From NCBI GenBank assembly GCA_964580865.1, contig CAZONM010000002.1, forward strand, positions 1 to 58,912: a stretch of 58,912 nucleotides of DNA, given 5' to 3'. The DNA is from JACOUT01 sp964580865. Lineage in GTDB: Bacteria; Myxococcota; UBA727; VGSZ01. The stretch's first letter is position 1; each line of letters opens with the position of its first letter. The notes beneath the pieces are model-generated. The model did no database searches. It had not been told where the DNA came from and saw only the letters and a program-made list of their open reading frames with translations. This document shows, piece after piece, positions 20,286-30,716 of the stretch. The translations under genes and the position numbers were made by a program.

Positions 20286-22484
20286 TCAGGGCGCAGGCAG
20301 CTGCCACAGCACTTCGCCTTCCGCGACCCACACGCGACCGCCAGCCTGTGCCGCGGCGGTGACGCTGTCCCGTGGCAAGTCGGGGCCGAGCATCGTCGAC
20401 AGGCCGACACTGCACGTAGCCGCGTCGATGCTGTGGCTGACGAAGCTCGCGCCCAGGCCGCCGGAGGTGAGGATGCCATCGGCGCAGATCGTCGTGAGCG
20501 CGGTGGCGAATGGGTTGTTTTCCGTGTCGCTGGCATCGGAGACGATCTCGCTGCCGTCCGCCACCTGGACCCGCTGAATGCGCGGGCCGTGACCCGTCAG
20601 GATCGCGCAGGTGTCCGAGAAGGCGTGGACCTCGGATCCGATGAGGTCCGCTGCGTAGTAGTCGTCCGCGCCCGCCGGTGGCAACAAGGTGCCGTCGTCC
20701 CAGGCGCCGATCGCCGTGTGGGCACCATCGAGCTGCGCCACACGCACCCCCGAAGACAGCGCGACGACCAGCGCGTTGCCGACGATGCCCGCGGCGCCGA
20801 TTCTCTCGCCCGGGTCGCCGGCCCCCCCCGGTCCGGCGGGGAAGACGTCGGGCGCGGCGCATGACGCGTCGCTGACGGCGCTCCAGGTGCAGCGCCGCAC
20901 CGTGTGCTCCGCGCCGTCGAACGCGACGAGCCAGAACACGTTGTCGCCGCCGGCGACCGGGTCGCGGGCGACGGCGAGCGCGTCGAGCTTGGCGGGCTCG
21001 TCGTAACCGGCAGGGGTGACGCCGAGCGAGGTCTCCGTGCCGGAGGGCGCGAAGCTCGTCAGGTTGATCCGACGCGCGCTGCCACCCGCGAGCACCGCCA
21101 GCGCCACCGCCCCCCCGTCGTCGACGAGCACCGCGCGGACCGCGCGCCCGTCGAGGGCGCGCTGGACGATCCCGTCGAACGGCGCCACGACCTTCGCCAG
21201 GCCGTTCACCAGGGGCACGAGCGCCGTGCCGGCGGAGCTCGGCACGAGCGAGCCGGAGGGACGATGCGGCAGCACCGTGGCGTGATCGGGCGGGACCAAG
21301 CTGCCCTCGCAGAACGCGGCGTCGGTCTCCCACCGCGCGACGCCGCCGACGGTGGTGGTGGCCCAAACCGAGCTGTCGCCGACGCCGCGGGCCATGCGGT
21401 GCACGTCCTTCATGCGGAAGTCGCCGACCACTGGCTCCACGGCCGCGTCGCGCGCGGCTTGCACGCCGAGGTAGCCGTACTCGCCAAAATGGATCACGCA
21501 GCCAGCGTCGGTGCGCAGCATCCCCAGGGGCACGTCGTCGCCGGCGAGGAGGAAGCCCGCGCCACGCGCCACCACATGCCACCCCAAGGGACCGCCTTCC
21601 CACAGACCCGTCCGCACCTTCTCGGCCGGGTCGCTGGTCGAGCGGGTCACCACGACGGGCGTGCCCTCCGGCGTGCGGGGCTCGAAAGCCAGCCGCGGGA
21701 TGCCGCTGCCGTCCAACAGGTCGCCGCGCGGCGTGATGACGAGGTCGCGGTTGCCGTCGAGCGTCGCCTCAAGGATGGCGCCGCTATCGACGGCGATGGC
21801 GACGCGATCCTCGTCGCCGATGCGGGTGAGGCGCGCGTCCGGCTCATCTGCGTTGAGCGACCGCATCGTCGCCACGGTGCCGAGCTGGCCGCTGCTCGAG
21901 ACCTCGATGATCGCAAGATCCAAGGTGCCCGGCTGGCCGGCAAAGGCCAAGAGCAACGTGGCCGGGTCGCCGTCCTCGAGGAGGGCGCCGGCGACCCTGA
22001 GGTCGCTGGGTCCACTAAGGCGCACCGGCACGGCCTCGGCGAGGGCGCCTCCCGGTAGCATGGCGCACACGACGTTCTCGCCGGTGCGGACCAGCACGCC
22101 TGACGACGTGCGCATGAGCTGTCCGGTGCCGGTGGGCCGGTTGGTGCCGAGGGGGTCGGGGCACCGCCCGATGGGCAGGTGGTTCCCCTCGATGGTCACC
22201 TGCTCGAACGCCCCCGCGTCGGTGATGACGATGGGCCCGTCGGCCGTGCCCGCGATCATGTCGACGATTGTGCCCACGCCGACGCGGTAGGGCGTCAGGA
22301 AACCTTGGTAGTGCGCGCCGACGCAGGTGTCGCCCTCACCCTCACCCTCGCCCTCGCCCTCGCCCTCGCCCTCGCCCTCGCCCAGGCCGGCATCGGGATA
22401 CGGCAGCGCGTCCCAATCGGGTGGGCACGCCACCACCAGCGCGACCAGCGCGAGCGATGACCCGGCCGTGAGCGCGCGCACCAT
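20286..22484 (-). CDS. large (GE)8-linker lipoprotein, unknown function
   Basis: A 732-residue lipoprotein. Signal peptide with lipobox LVVAC (Cys near 20), a short PPDWDALPYPDAG segment, eight Gly-Glu dipeptides, then a long domain of repeated short beta strands, many with the pattern hydrophobic-Asp-Gly-hydrophobic (LLEDGDPATLLLAF; AVLVDDGGAVALAVL). This suggests a beta-propeller of unrecognised type. Several paired Cys residues (CTWSAVSDASC; DTCAILTG) may form disulfides. GGAGGAG 7 bases before ATG 22484 supports the start. It follows the TolB-like gene by two bases and belongs to the same operon. Likely exposed on the cell surface. The family is not known to me. Confidence 0.78.
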   Translation of the reverse strand: MVRALTAGSSLALVALVVACPPDWDALPYPDAGLGEGEGEGEGEGEGEGEGDTCVGAHYQGFLTPYRVGVGTIVDMIAGTADGPIVITDAGAFEQVTIEGNHLPIGRCPDPLGTNRPTGTGQLMRTSSGVLVRTGENVVCAMLPGGALAEAVPVRLSGPSDLRVAGALLEDGDPATLLLAFAGQPGTLDLAIIEVSSSGQLGTVATMRSLNADEPDARLTRIGDEDRVAIAVDSGAILEATLDGNRDLVITPRGDLLDGSGIPRLAFEPRTPEGTPVVVTRSTSDPAEKVRTGLWEGGPLGWHVVARGAGFLLAGDDVPLGMLRTDAGCVIHFGEYGYLGVQAARDAAVEPVVGDFRMKDVHRMARGVGDSSVWATTTVGGVARWETDAAFCEGSLVPPDHATVLPHRPSGSLVPSSAGTALVPLVNGLAKVVAPFDGIVQRALDGRAVRAVLVDDGGAVALAVLAGGSARRINLTSFAPSGTETSLGVTPAGYDEPAKLDALAVARDPVAGGDNVFWLVAFDGAEHTVRRCTWSAVSDASCAAPDVFPAGPGGAGDPGERIGAAGIVGNALVVALSSGVRVAQLDGAHTAIGAWDDGTLLPPAGADDYYAADLIGSEVHAFSDTCAILTGHGPRIQRVQVADGSEIVSDASDTENNPFATALTTICADGILTSGGLGASFVSHSIDAATCSVGLSTMLGPDLPRDSVTAAAQAGGRVWVAEGEVLWQLPAP
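22335..22382 (-). repeat. 8-copy hexanucleotide tract encoding (Gly-Glu)8
   Basis: Forty-eight bases, eight hexamers (plus strand CTCACC or CTCGCC), in the 5' part of the large lipoprotein gene. It has the same unit as the tract in the GH44 gene (14082-14201) but fewer copies and more uniform GAG codons. Confidence 0.95.
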
Positions 22485-22486
22485 CG

Positions 22487-23224
22487 TCACTCCTCCAGCG
22501 CCAGCGCCACCACCGCGGTGCCCGCACCGACGACCACCAGCGCGGCGCCGGTGACTCCCGTGTACACGGCGGCCGTATAGAGGTCGCGGCTGCGTTGCTC
22601 GGCCGCGTGCGCGACCTCGACGTCGAGGTTGGGCGGCGTCAACGCCGTCGACGCCGCCTGGAATTCGAGGTGCGACCAGCCCCACAGCCCCAAGGCCGCC
22701 GCCGCCCCGAGGGCGCCGACGACGCCCACCGCCCCGCCGATCCACGGCCACACGTTCACCGGCGCCGCCGCGCCGAGCGCCTCGTCGACGACGTCGGGGA
22801 TGAGGGGCAGGAGGGCCGACGGGGCGTCGCCGTGGGCCTCCGCCGACACGCGCGCGAGCACCTTCATGGTGCGGGTCTCAGTGCGGGTCATGGTCAGGAG
22901 CCACACATCGCCGATGCGTCCGACCTGGCCCGCCAGCAGTTGCTCCGCGTTGAGCGCGTCGGCGATCTCGTTGGTGCACGACTCGGTGTCGCAGCCCATG
23001 GCGGCCTTGGCCGCCTCCACGTCGAGCAGCGCGCCGATGTCGGCGGCGCCCACTACCTCGAACAGCTCGTGGTGCCGACGCGCAGACACCACGAGCTGCT
23101 CGGCGAGCAGCTCGGCGGTGGCGGGATCGACGTTGGGCGCGCGCAGCGGCACCAGGTACACGCGCGGCGCGGCCAGCGCCGACGAGGACACACAGAACGC
23201 CAGCGCGAGCGCGATCGAGCGCAC
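22487..23224 (-). CDS. exported TolB/FlgO-like N-terminal domain protein with two membrane segments
   Basis: A 245-residue protein with a signal peptide (cut after SSALA). Residues 22-130 have the pattern of myxobacterial TolB/FlgO-like domains that measure total protein or lipoprotein load: VYLVPLRAPNVDPATAELLAEQL, ... ADIGALLDVEAAKAAMGCDTESC and INEIADALNAEQLLAGQVGRI-like text with a Cys pair. Two hydrophobic segments lie near 153-172 and 215-240. The GTG start at 23224 follows a -10-like hexamer by six bases; longer starts lack support. It is the first gene of an operon with the (GE)8 lipoprotein. Function unknown; an envelope role is likely. Confidence 0.7.
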   Translation of the reverse strand: MRSIALALAFCVSSSALAAPRVYLVPLRAPNVDPATAELLAEQLVVSARRHHELFEVVGAADIGALLDVEAAKAAMGCDTESCTNEIADALNAEQLLAGQVGRIGDVWLLTMTRTETRTMKVLARVSAEAHGDAPSALLPLIPDVVDEALGAAAPVNVWPWIGGAVGVVGALGAAAALGLWGWSHLEFQAASTALTPPNLDVEVAHAAEQRSRDLYTAAVYTGVTGAALVVVGAGTAVVALALEE

Positions 23225-23230
23225 GCCCCG

Positions 23231-23236
23231 CTGATA
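23231..23236 (-). promoter_or_regulatory. -10-like hexamer TATCAG, 6 bases before GTG
   Basis: On the minus strand TATCAG ends six bases before GTG 23224, within the context CGCTATCAG similar to CGCTATGCT before the PEGA kinase. Confidence 0.4.
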
Positions 23237-23356
23237 GCGATGCACGAGCGCGATGCAAAGGGGCGCCGGGAGCACCCCGGACCCGTCGCGGCACGCCGGG
23301 GCCACCCCGCCGCCCCCGGGGTTGCGCGGCCGCCCTCACGTGGGCATCACCGACGA

Positions 23357-25479
<2,123 letters not shown>

Positions 25480-25483
<4 letters not shown>

Positions 25484-26457
25484 CCGTCGACGCGCTCGCC
25501 CAAGCGCTCGGCGCCGGCGACCGCCGCGCGCTGGCGCGCGCCATCACGCTGGTCGAGAGCGGCCGTGACGACGACCAGCAGGAGGCCGCGCGTCTCCTCG
25601 AGCTGGTGCTGCCGAAGACCGGTGGCGCCATGCGGGTGGGCATCTCGGGACCACCCGGCGTGGGCAAGTCCACGCTCATCGAGGCGCTCGGCTGCATGCT
25701 CGTCGACCGCGGCGAGCAGGTGGCCGTGCTCGCCATCGATCCCACGAGCCCCACCACGGGCGGCTCGCTCCTCGGCGACAAGACGCGCATGGAGCGGCTA
25801 CAGGCGAGCGAGCGAGCGTTCATCCGACCCTCGCCCTCGTCGGGCATGCTCGGCGGCACGGCACCGCACTCGCGCGACGCGCTGTTGTTGTGCGAGGCGG
25901 CGGGCTTCACGGTGGTGCTGGTGGAGACCGTGGGCGTGGGGCAGAGCGAGATCGCCATCGCCGACCTCGTGGACACGGTGGTGCTGGTCTTGCCCCCCGG
26001 CGGCGGCGACGAGCTGCAGGGGCAGAAGCGCGGCCTGCTCGAGCGCACCGACGTCATCGCGGTCAACAAGGCCGACGGCGCGCGCGCCGCCGACGCCGAG
26101 CGCACGCGCGCCGACTACGCGAGCGCCGCGCACCTGTTCCTCAAGAGCGTGCCGGGCTTCACCGTGCCGGCGCTGGTGGTGAGCGCGCTCGAGGGGACCG
26201 GGGTGGGCGCGCTGTGGGACGCCGTGCGCGCCCACCGCCAGGCGCTGGTCGACGCGGGAGTGCTCGAGCCCCGACGTGCGGCGCAGGCCGAGCGCGCGCT
26301 GTGGCACGCTCTCGAGCGCGCGCTGCTCGCGCAGCTGCACGCGCACCCGGCCGTGCGCATGGCCCTGCCGGTTGCCGTCGACGACGTGCGCGCCGGGCGC
26401 ACCAGCGCGAGCGCGGCCGCGCGCGGTCTGTTGGCGCGCCTCGTGGGCGGGGCGTGA
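25480..26457 (+). CDS. meaB: methylmalonyl-CoA mutase chaperone GTPase MeaB (ArgK family)
   Basis: A 325-residue G3E-type P-loop GTPase that loads and protects the cobalamin mutase. Seen: Walker A GPPGVGKST (about 58-66), the Mg/switch segment DPTSPTTGGSLLGDKTRM, VETVGVGQSEI (switch II) and NKADG for guanine recognition. The family dimerisation arm lies at the C-terminus. It starts with GTG inside the mutase stop codon (4-base overlap), so expression is translationally coupled. Length is typical (about 330). Confidence 0.95.
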
Positions 26458-26461
26458 CGTC

Positions 26462-27484
26462 GTGAAGGCGCGGTTTGCCGCGGTGCTCACCCTGCTCGCG
26501 CTCGCCGCCGCGTCGGCGCGCGCCGGTGAGGGCGACGACTTCTACCCGTGGCACCGGCCGCTCGACGACTCGCGCGACGCCATCAATCGCCGTTACAACG
26601 AGGTGTTCGCCGACGCGTTGCGCGACGTGAACCGCGGCGGTGCGTGGCGCACCAGGACGTGCGTCGACGTGGCGCACGCCATGACCGAGCGCCTCTTCTG
26701 GACCGAGTACCGCTTCCTCCTGCGCGCGCAGCCGCACTTCGGCTTGCACTACGCGCCGCGCACCAACACGGAGGACCTCGAGGAGTACCGCGCGCGCAGC
26801 CTCTATCGCTACGTGCCCTTCTGGTGGGTGCCCTTGACGGTGGCGCCGCTCGAGCGGGAGCTGCGCGTGGCCGAGGTGACCTTCAGCACCGACAAGATCG
26901 CGCACTTCTTCCCCACGGGGTGGCGGTACTGGCGGCTGTACCGCGAGCGGCGCGCCGCCGGCGACGACGACGAGCGCGCGCTGCGCGCGGCCATCGAGGA
27001 GATCGGCGTGGCCACGGAGCTCGGCGGCTGGGGCCTCGGCATCGACGGCATCTTCTCGTTCGCCGATCTCGAGGCGAACTACCAGGGTCTCGTGTTCTTT
27101 CAGCGTTTGTGCGACGGCGACACGCCCGATCTCGTCCAGGGCGCCGACGGCTGGGCGCTGCGGCGCGCCTTCGACCTCGGCGAATGGGTCAACCCCTGCT
27201 GGGACGAGAGCTATTACGGCAACGTGTACGTCGAGGCCATCTGGCCGGCGATCCAACGCGCCCTGACCCAGACCTGCCCGCTCTTGGCGCGCCCGCACGT
27301 CGTCGCGCAGCGCGCGCGCTACCGCGCGCTCGGGTGCACCAGCCGGTCCGTGCGCATCATGGACGAGCTCATCGCCGATGGCAGCGTGCCAAACCCGCGG
27401 CCCTACGACATCGAGACGGTCTGTGCCACCTTCGCCACACGAGGAGCACCCCATGGTAACCCCGCGCATCCTCTGCCTCGGTGA
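26462..27484 (+). CDS. secreted protein of unknown function
   Basis: A 340-residue protein with a clear signal peptide (KARFAAVLTLLALAAASARA). The mature part is rich in Trp, Tyr and Arg and contains STDKIAHFFPTGWRYWRLY, ELGGWGLGIDGIFSFADLEANYQG and WVNPCWDESYYGNVY. The combination of a DK-x-x-HF motif and a later DLEAN-x-x-G motif recalls small lipid- or envelope-associated families (DUF2279/DUF3943-type), but the similarity is weak. A Cys pair (CPLLARPHVVAQRARYRALGC) may be a disulfide. The GTG start at 26462 lies four bases after meaB. Its 3' end overlaps the fructokinase start by 32 bases. Function not assigned. Confidence 0.68.
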   Translation: MKARFAAVLTLLALAAASARAGEGDDFYPWHRPLDDSRDAINRRYNEVFADALRDVNRGGAWRTRTCVDVAHAMTERLFWTEYRFLLRAQPHFGLHYAPRTNTEDLEEYRARSLYRYVPFWWVPLTVAPLERELRVAEVTFSTDKIAHFFPTGWRYWRLYRERRAAGDDDERALRAAIEEIGVATELGGWGLGIDGIFSFADLEANYQGLVFFQRLCDGDTPDLVQGADGWALRRAFDLGEWVNPCWDESYYGNVYVEAIWPAIQRALTQTCPLLARPHVVAQRARYRALGCTSRSVRIMDELIADGSVPNPRPYDIETVCATFATRGAPHGNPAHPLPR

Positions 27485-28403
27485 GGCGCTCATCGACTTC
27501 CTGCAGCTCGACGACGGCGACAGCTTCAAGCGCCAAGCCGGCGGCGCGCCGCTCAACGTAGCGTGCGGCGCCGCCAAGCTCGGCGCCAGCGCCGCCATGA
27601 TCACCATGCTCGGGCGCGACCTGTTCGGCGACTTCCTCGAGCGCACCATGGTGGAGCACCACGTCGACACGCGCGGCGTGCGGCGCTCGGACCAGGCGAA
27701 CACCGCGCTGGCGTTCGTGGCGCTCGACGCGCGCGGCGAGCGAACCTTCAGCTTCTACCGAAAGCCCTGCGCCGACCAGCTCCTGGCGCCTGCGCACCTC
27801 GACGACGCGCTGTTCGGCGCCGAGCTCGACGTGTTTCATTTCGGCAGCATCTCGCTCATCACCGAGCCGAGCGCGAGCGCGACGCGCGCCGCGGCCGAGC
27901 GCGCGCGCGCGGCGGGCGCGTGGGTGTCGTACGACCCGAACCTGCGCGAACCCCTGTGGCCCGACCTCGACAGCGCGCGACGCACCATGCTCGACGCGGT
28001 GGCCCTCGCCGACGTGGTCAAGGTGTCGGAGGGCGAGCTGCGCTTCCTCACCGGCGAGGAGCACGACAGCGGCGTCGCCACGCTGTTGGAGCGCGGACCC
28101 GTCGCGGTCGTGGTCACGCGCGGCGAGCGCGGCTGTAGCGTCTTCTCGGTCGAGGCCGACCCCGTGCACGCGGCGGGCCTCGGCGTGGAGGTGGTCGACA
28201 CCACCGGCGCGGGCGACGCCTTCGTGGCGGCGTTCCTGGACGCCTGGGTGCGCGCGGGCATCGCCGCGCCCGCGGACGTCAGCGGCGAGCGCCTGGCCGT
28301 GTGCGCGCTGCGCGGCAACGCCGCGGGCGCGCTCGCCACCACGCGCTACGGCGCGATCCCAGCGTTGCCGACGCGAGCCGAGGTCGACGCGTTGCTCGCC
28401 TGA
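27453..28403 (+). CDS. PfkB-family sugar kinase, probably fructokinase
   Basis: A 316-residue kinase. N-terminal ILCLGEALIDFLQ and GGAPLNVACGAAKLG (PfkB signature 1, about 31-45), SFYRKPCADQLL, YDPNLRE and the anion-hole motif DTTGAGDAFVAAF with catalytic Asp near residue 254. This pattern is that of bacterial and plant fructokinases. GAGGAG, about 9 bases upstream, supports ATG 27453. A fructose kinase fits the GH32 fructanase (34844) and GPH transporter (33499), which would release and import fructose. Its stop is immediately followed by the stop of the convergent HAD gene with no base between. Confidence 0.87.
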   Translation: MVTPRILCLGEALIDFLQLDDGDSFKRQAGGAPLNVACGAAKLGASAAMITMLGRDLFGDFLERTMVEHHVDTRGVRRSDQANTALAFVALDARGERTFSFYRKPCADQLLAPAHLDDALFGAELDVFHFGSISLITEPSASATRAAAERARAAGAWVSYDPNLREPLWPDLDSARRTMLDAVALADVVKVSEGELRFLTGEEHDSGVATLLERGPVAVVVTRGERGCSVFSVEADPVHAAGLGVEVVDTTGAGDAFVAAFLDAWVRAGIAAPADVSGERLAVCALRGNAAGALATTRYGAIPALPTRAEVDALLA

Positions 28404-28784
28404 TCAGAGCTGCTCGATCTTGTCCATGGCCGCGACGGCCGAGGCCACGCCTGCCCAGTCGCCGTCGAAGCGGTGGGCGAGGTCGTCGACGTAGAGGTGC
28501 GCGTAGGGCTTGCCGAAGATCAGCTCGTGGTGCTTGACGCCGTGGCGCGCGAGCCAGGCGCGCGTCACCTCGCCCACCATGGCCATCACCTTCTGCACGT
28601 CGCCCTCGCAGGTGCGCATACGACGCGCCGTGTAGATGATGATGTAGTGCCCCTGATCGTACAGGCGGTTGATGGTCTCGATCGCGCCGGGCAGCGGCGC
28701 CGCGTTCTCGTAGTCACCCTGCTTGTTCTGCAGGGTGCAGATGGTGCCGTCGAGGTCGAAGCACAGACGTTTGGTGTCGACCAT
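28404..28784 (-). CDS. small HAD-family phosphatase (capsule-biosynthesis type)
   Basis: A 126-residue minimal HAD protein. Motif I FDLDGTIC (Asp8 and Asp10 in KRLCFDLDGT) carries the nucleophile and acid; motif II IIYTARRM with Thr; a KPYAHLYVDDLAHR segment supplies the Lys and motif III acids. It lacks a cap domain. Such short HADs are found in polysaccharide and sugar-nucleotide clusters. It lies 10 bases after the nucleotidyltransferase-kinase fusion gene, so the two likely share one pathway. ATG 28784 gives the usual short N-terminus before the HAD strand; an earlier in-frame ATG at 28820 would start inside the upstream gene. Substrate unknown. Confidence 0.82.
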   Translation of the reverse strand: MVDTKRLCFDLDGTICTLQNKQGDYENAAPLPGAIETINRLYDQGHYIIIYTARRMRTCEGDVQKVMAMVGEVTRAWLARHGVKHHELIFGKPYAHLYVDDLAHRFDGDWAGVASAVAAMDKIEQL

Positions 28785-28794
28785 GACGCCCGCG

Positions 28795-30513
28795 TTACTT
28801 ATCGAGGACGCGCGACGCAACCCGGTTGAGCGCCTCGGTGGCGATACAGAAGAACGCCTTCATGCGCTGCGGGTGGTCCTGGTGCAGCGGCAGCATCGAG
28901 TAGAACAGGATGCTCATGATGAACTCGATCTCGTCGAGGTCGAGCTTGTGGCGCTGCGTCAGCGTCTCCTTGAGGATCTGCCCGATGCGGTGGTGGTCGT
29001 CGCTCGCGTAGACCGTGAGCGTGAACTCGTTGTCGTGGTGGTCGAGATGGAACAGATCGTGCGTGATGAAGTCGTAGTGCCCCACGGCCGAGTGGTAGAG
29101 CTTCGCCATGTCGTACTTGAGGTCGCCGCCGAGCTTCATGGTGCCGAAGCTGCCGCGCGGGTCCACCAGCTTGAAGCTCTGACCGTCGACGTCATAGAGC
29201 ACGTTCGAGAAGCACAGGTCGCCGTGGATGAGGCACAGGTCTTCCTCGCGGGCGATGCGCGGGAACATCACCTCGGCGACGCGCTTGAACAAGTCGCGGT
29301 ACGGCGTGTGGGTCTGGCCGTTGATCACGACCTTGCCGTAGCTGAACATCTCGCAGAACTCGGTGTTGTTCTTGACGTCGTCGATGCGCTCGAACGTCTT
29401 CTCGAGGTAGTGGCGGCGGTAGTCGCCCTGCCAATCGTCGGACTCCCATGCCTTCACGGTGCGGAAGCGCTCCATGTAGGTGTCGACGAGGTTGGTGAGG
29501 ATCTTGCGCCACATCTCTACGCGCAGGTTCTCGTAGAGGAACAGCTCGGACAGCGTGGGCGTGGGCACGTACTCGAGCGTCAGGAACGGGTCGTCGGGGT
29601 CGAGGTCGTAGTCGACCACCGTGGGGATGTAGCTGCGCAGCTTCTTGGGGAGCGTGACGAACCAGTTGATCTCGTCGAGGAACTTGGCCTTGTGCTTGCT
29701 GCGCTTGGTGACGGTGTTGCCGGAGATCTCGAGCGTGTTGAACTCGCGCGGCGCCACCAGCATCGACTTCTTCGAGGCCTGGTACGTGTCCTTCGAGCCG
29801 CAGTCGAACCACTTCTCGACGAGCTGCCCGTACACCGGGATGGCGCGCTCGTAGTACTCGAGCGCCGAGCTGATCTGGTACTCGTTCTTGATGCGCCGGT
29901 TCTCGCTCTTGATGTGGCGCACGCCGTCGAAGAAGCGCTGCGCGTCGTGCAGGTAGTAGATGCCCACCAGCGCCTTGTCGGTGTCGACCGCGCCGTCGGG
30001 CTTGTCGACGTAACCCACCACCTTGCCGGCGCTGTCGGTCTCGATGAGGCACCAGCGCCAGCTGTCGTTCACGGGGCTGTACATGACGAACGAGCGATCG
30101 TCGGGGAGCTCGAGGCGTTGCTCGAACACCGTGTCGCCGAGCACCACCAGCATGCCCTTGGTCTTCACCCACGGCTCGGCGAGCGCGATGGCGCTGGCCA
30201 CGCCGTCGAGCTCGGTCTGCTCCACGAAGCTGATGTCGAGTCCCGGGCGACCCGCGTAGTAGCGCTTGACGAAGTCGGTGAGGAAGTGGCCGAGGTGCCC
30301 GTAGATGATCGTGAAGCTGGTGAAGCCCTGCGCGATGAGCTCGTCGAGGATCCAGCTGATGATGGGCTTCTCGCGCAGCGGGATCATCGCCTTGGGGATG
30401 CGCGCCGAGGTGGGCAGCATGCGCGTGCCCAGGCCCGCCGCGGGGATGACCACGTGCGGCTTCTGGGCGGCGACGTCGGCCGACGGGGCCTCGAGCTTGC
30501 GCGCTGCGACCAT
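28795..30513 (-). CDS. bifunctional sugar-phosphate nucleotidyltransferase / APH-like kinase fusion
   Basis: A 572-residue two-domain protein. Residues about 20-250: nucleotidyltransferase with the signature AAGLGTRMLPTSARIPKAMI, VVLGDTVF (metal Asp) and VGIYYLHDA. Residues about 290-570: aminoglycoside-phosphotransferase/choline-kinase fold, with LIHGDLCFSNVLYD (catalytic loop HGDxxxxN) and KLVDPRGSFG (DFG-equivalent). One chain could phosphorylate a sugar or alcohol and then activate it as a nucleotide derivative; the HAD phosphatase downstream would belong to the same route. ATG 30513 is preceded by GGAGGAG at good spacing. A plausible charged extension lies upstream in frame but lacks such a site. 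The substrate and the nucleotide used are unknown. Confidence 0.85.
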   Translation of the reverse strand: MVAARKLEAPSADVAAQKPHVVIPAAGLGTRMLPTSARIPKAMIPLREKPIISWILDELIAQGFTSFTIIYGHLGHFLTDFVKRYYAGRPGLDISFVEQTELDGVASAIALAEPWVKTKGMLVVLGDTVFEQRLELPDDRSFVMYSPVNDSWRWCLIETDSAGKVVGYVDKPDGAVDTDKALVGIYYLHDAQRFFDGVRHIKSENRRIKNEYQISSALEYYERAIPVYGQLVEKWFDCGSKDTYQASKKSMLVAPREFNTLEISGNTVTKRSKHKAKFLDEINWFVTLPKKLRSYIPTVVDYDLDPDDPFLTLEYVPTPTLSELFLYENLRVEMWRKILTNLVDTYMERFRTVKAWESDDWQGDYRRHYLEKTFERIDDVKNNTEFCEMFSYGKVVINGQTHTPYRDLFKRVAEVMFPRIAREEDLCLIHGDLCFSNVLYDVDGQSFKLVDPRGSFGTMKLGGDLKYDMAKLYHSAVGHYDFITHDLFHLDHHDNEFTLTVYASDDHHRIGQILKETLTQRHKLDLDEIEFIMSILFYSMLPLHQDHPQRMKAFFCIATEALNRVASRVLDK

Positions 30514-30716
30514 GGGCTCCTCCGGGCGTTTGGCCTTGCCCTCGCCTACGTCGGCCTTCACCTCACGTGCCAGGCGGTCGTCGCGGATGGGCGCGCCCTC
30601 CGCCGTACGGTCCGCCTGGGAACCGTGTGAAGTCCGTGTGAAATGGGAGGGGAGAAAGAGGCGCACGTTCGACTGTGTAGCTGGCCACGCGGATCGCGAT
30701 CTCGCAAGGGGGGCGG
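30514..30716. other. intergenic gap between GH1-like gene and nucleotidyltransferase fusion
   Basis: Two hundred and three bases between two minus-strand genes. It contains the ribosome-binding site of the fusion gene and a purine-rich stretch near 30645-30660. I see no convincing hairpin terminator or further gene. A promoter for the fusion gene should lie here, but I cannot place it. Confidence 0.4.
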
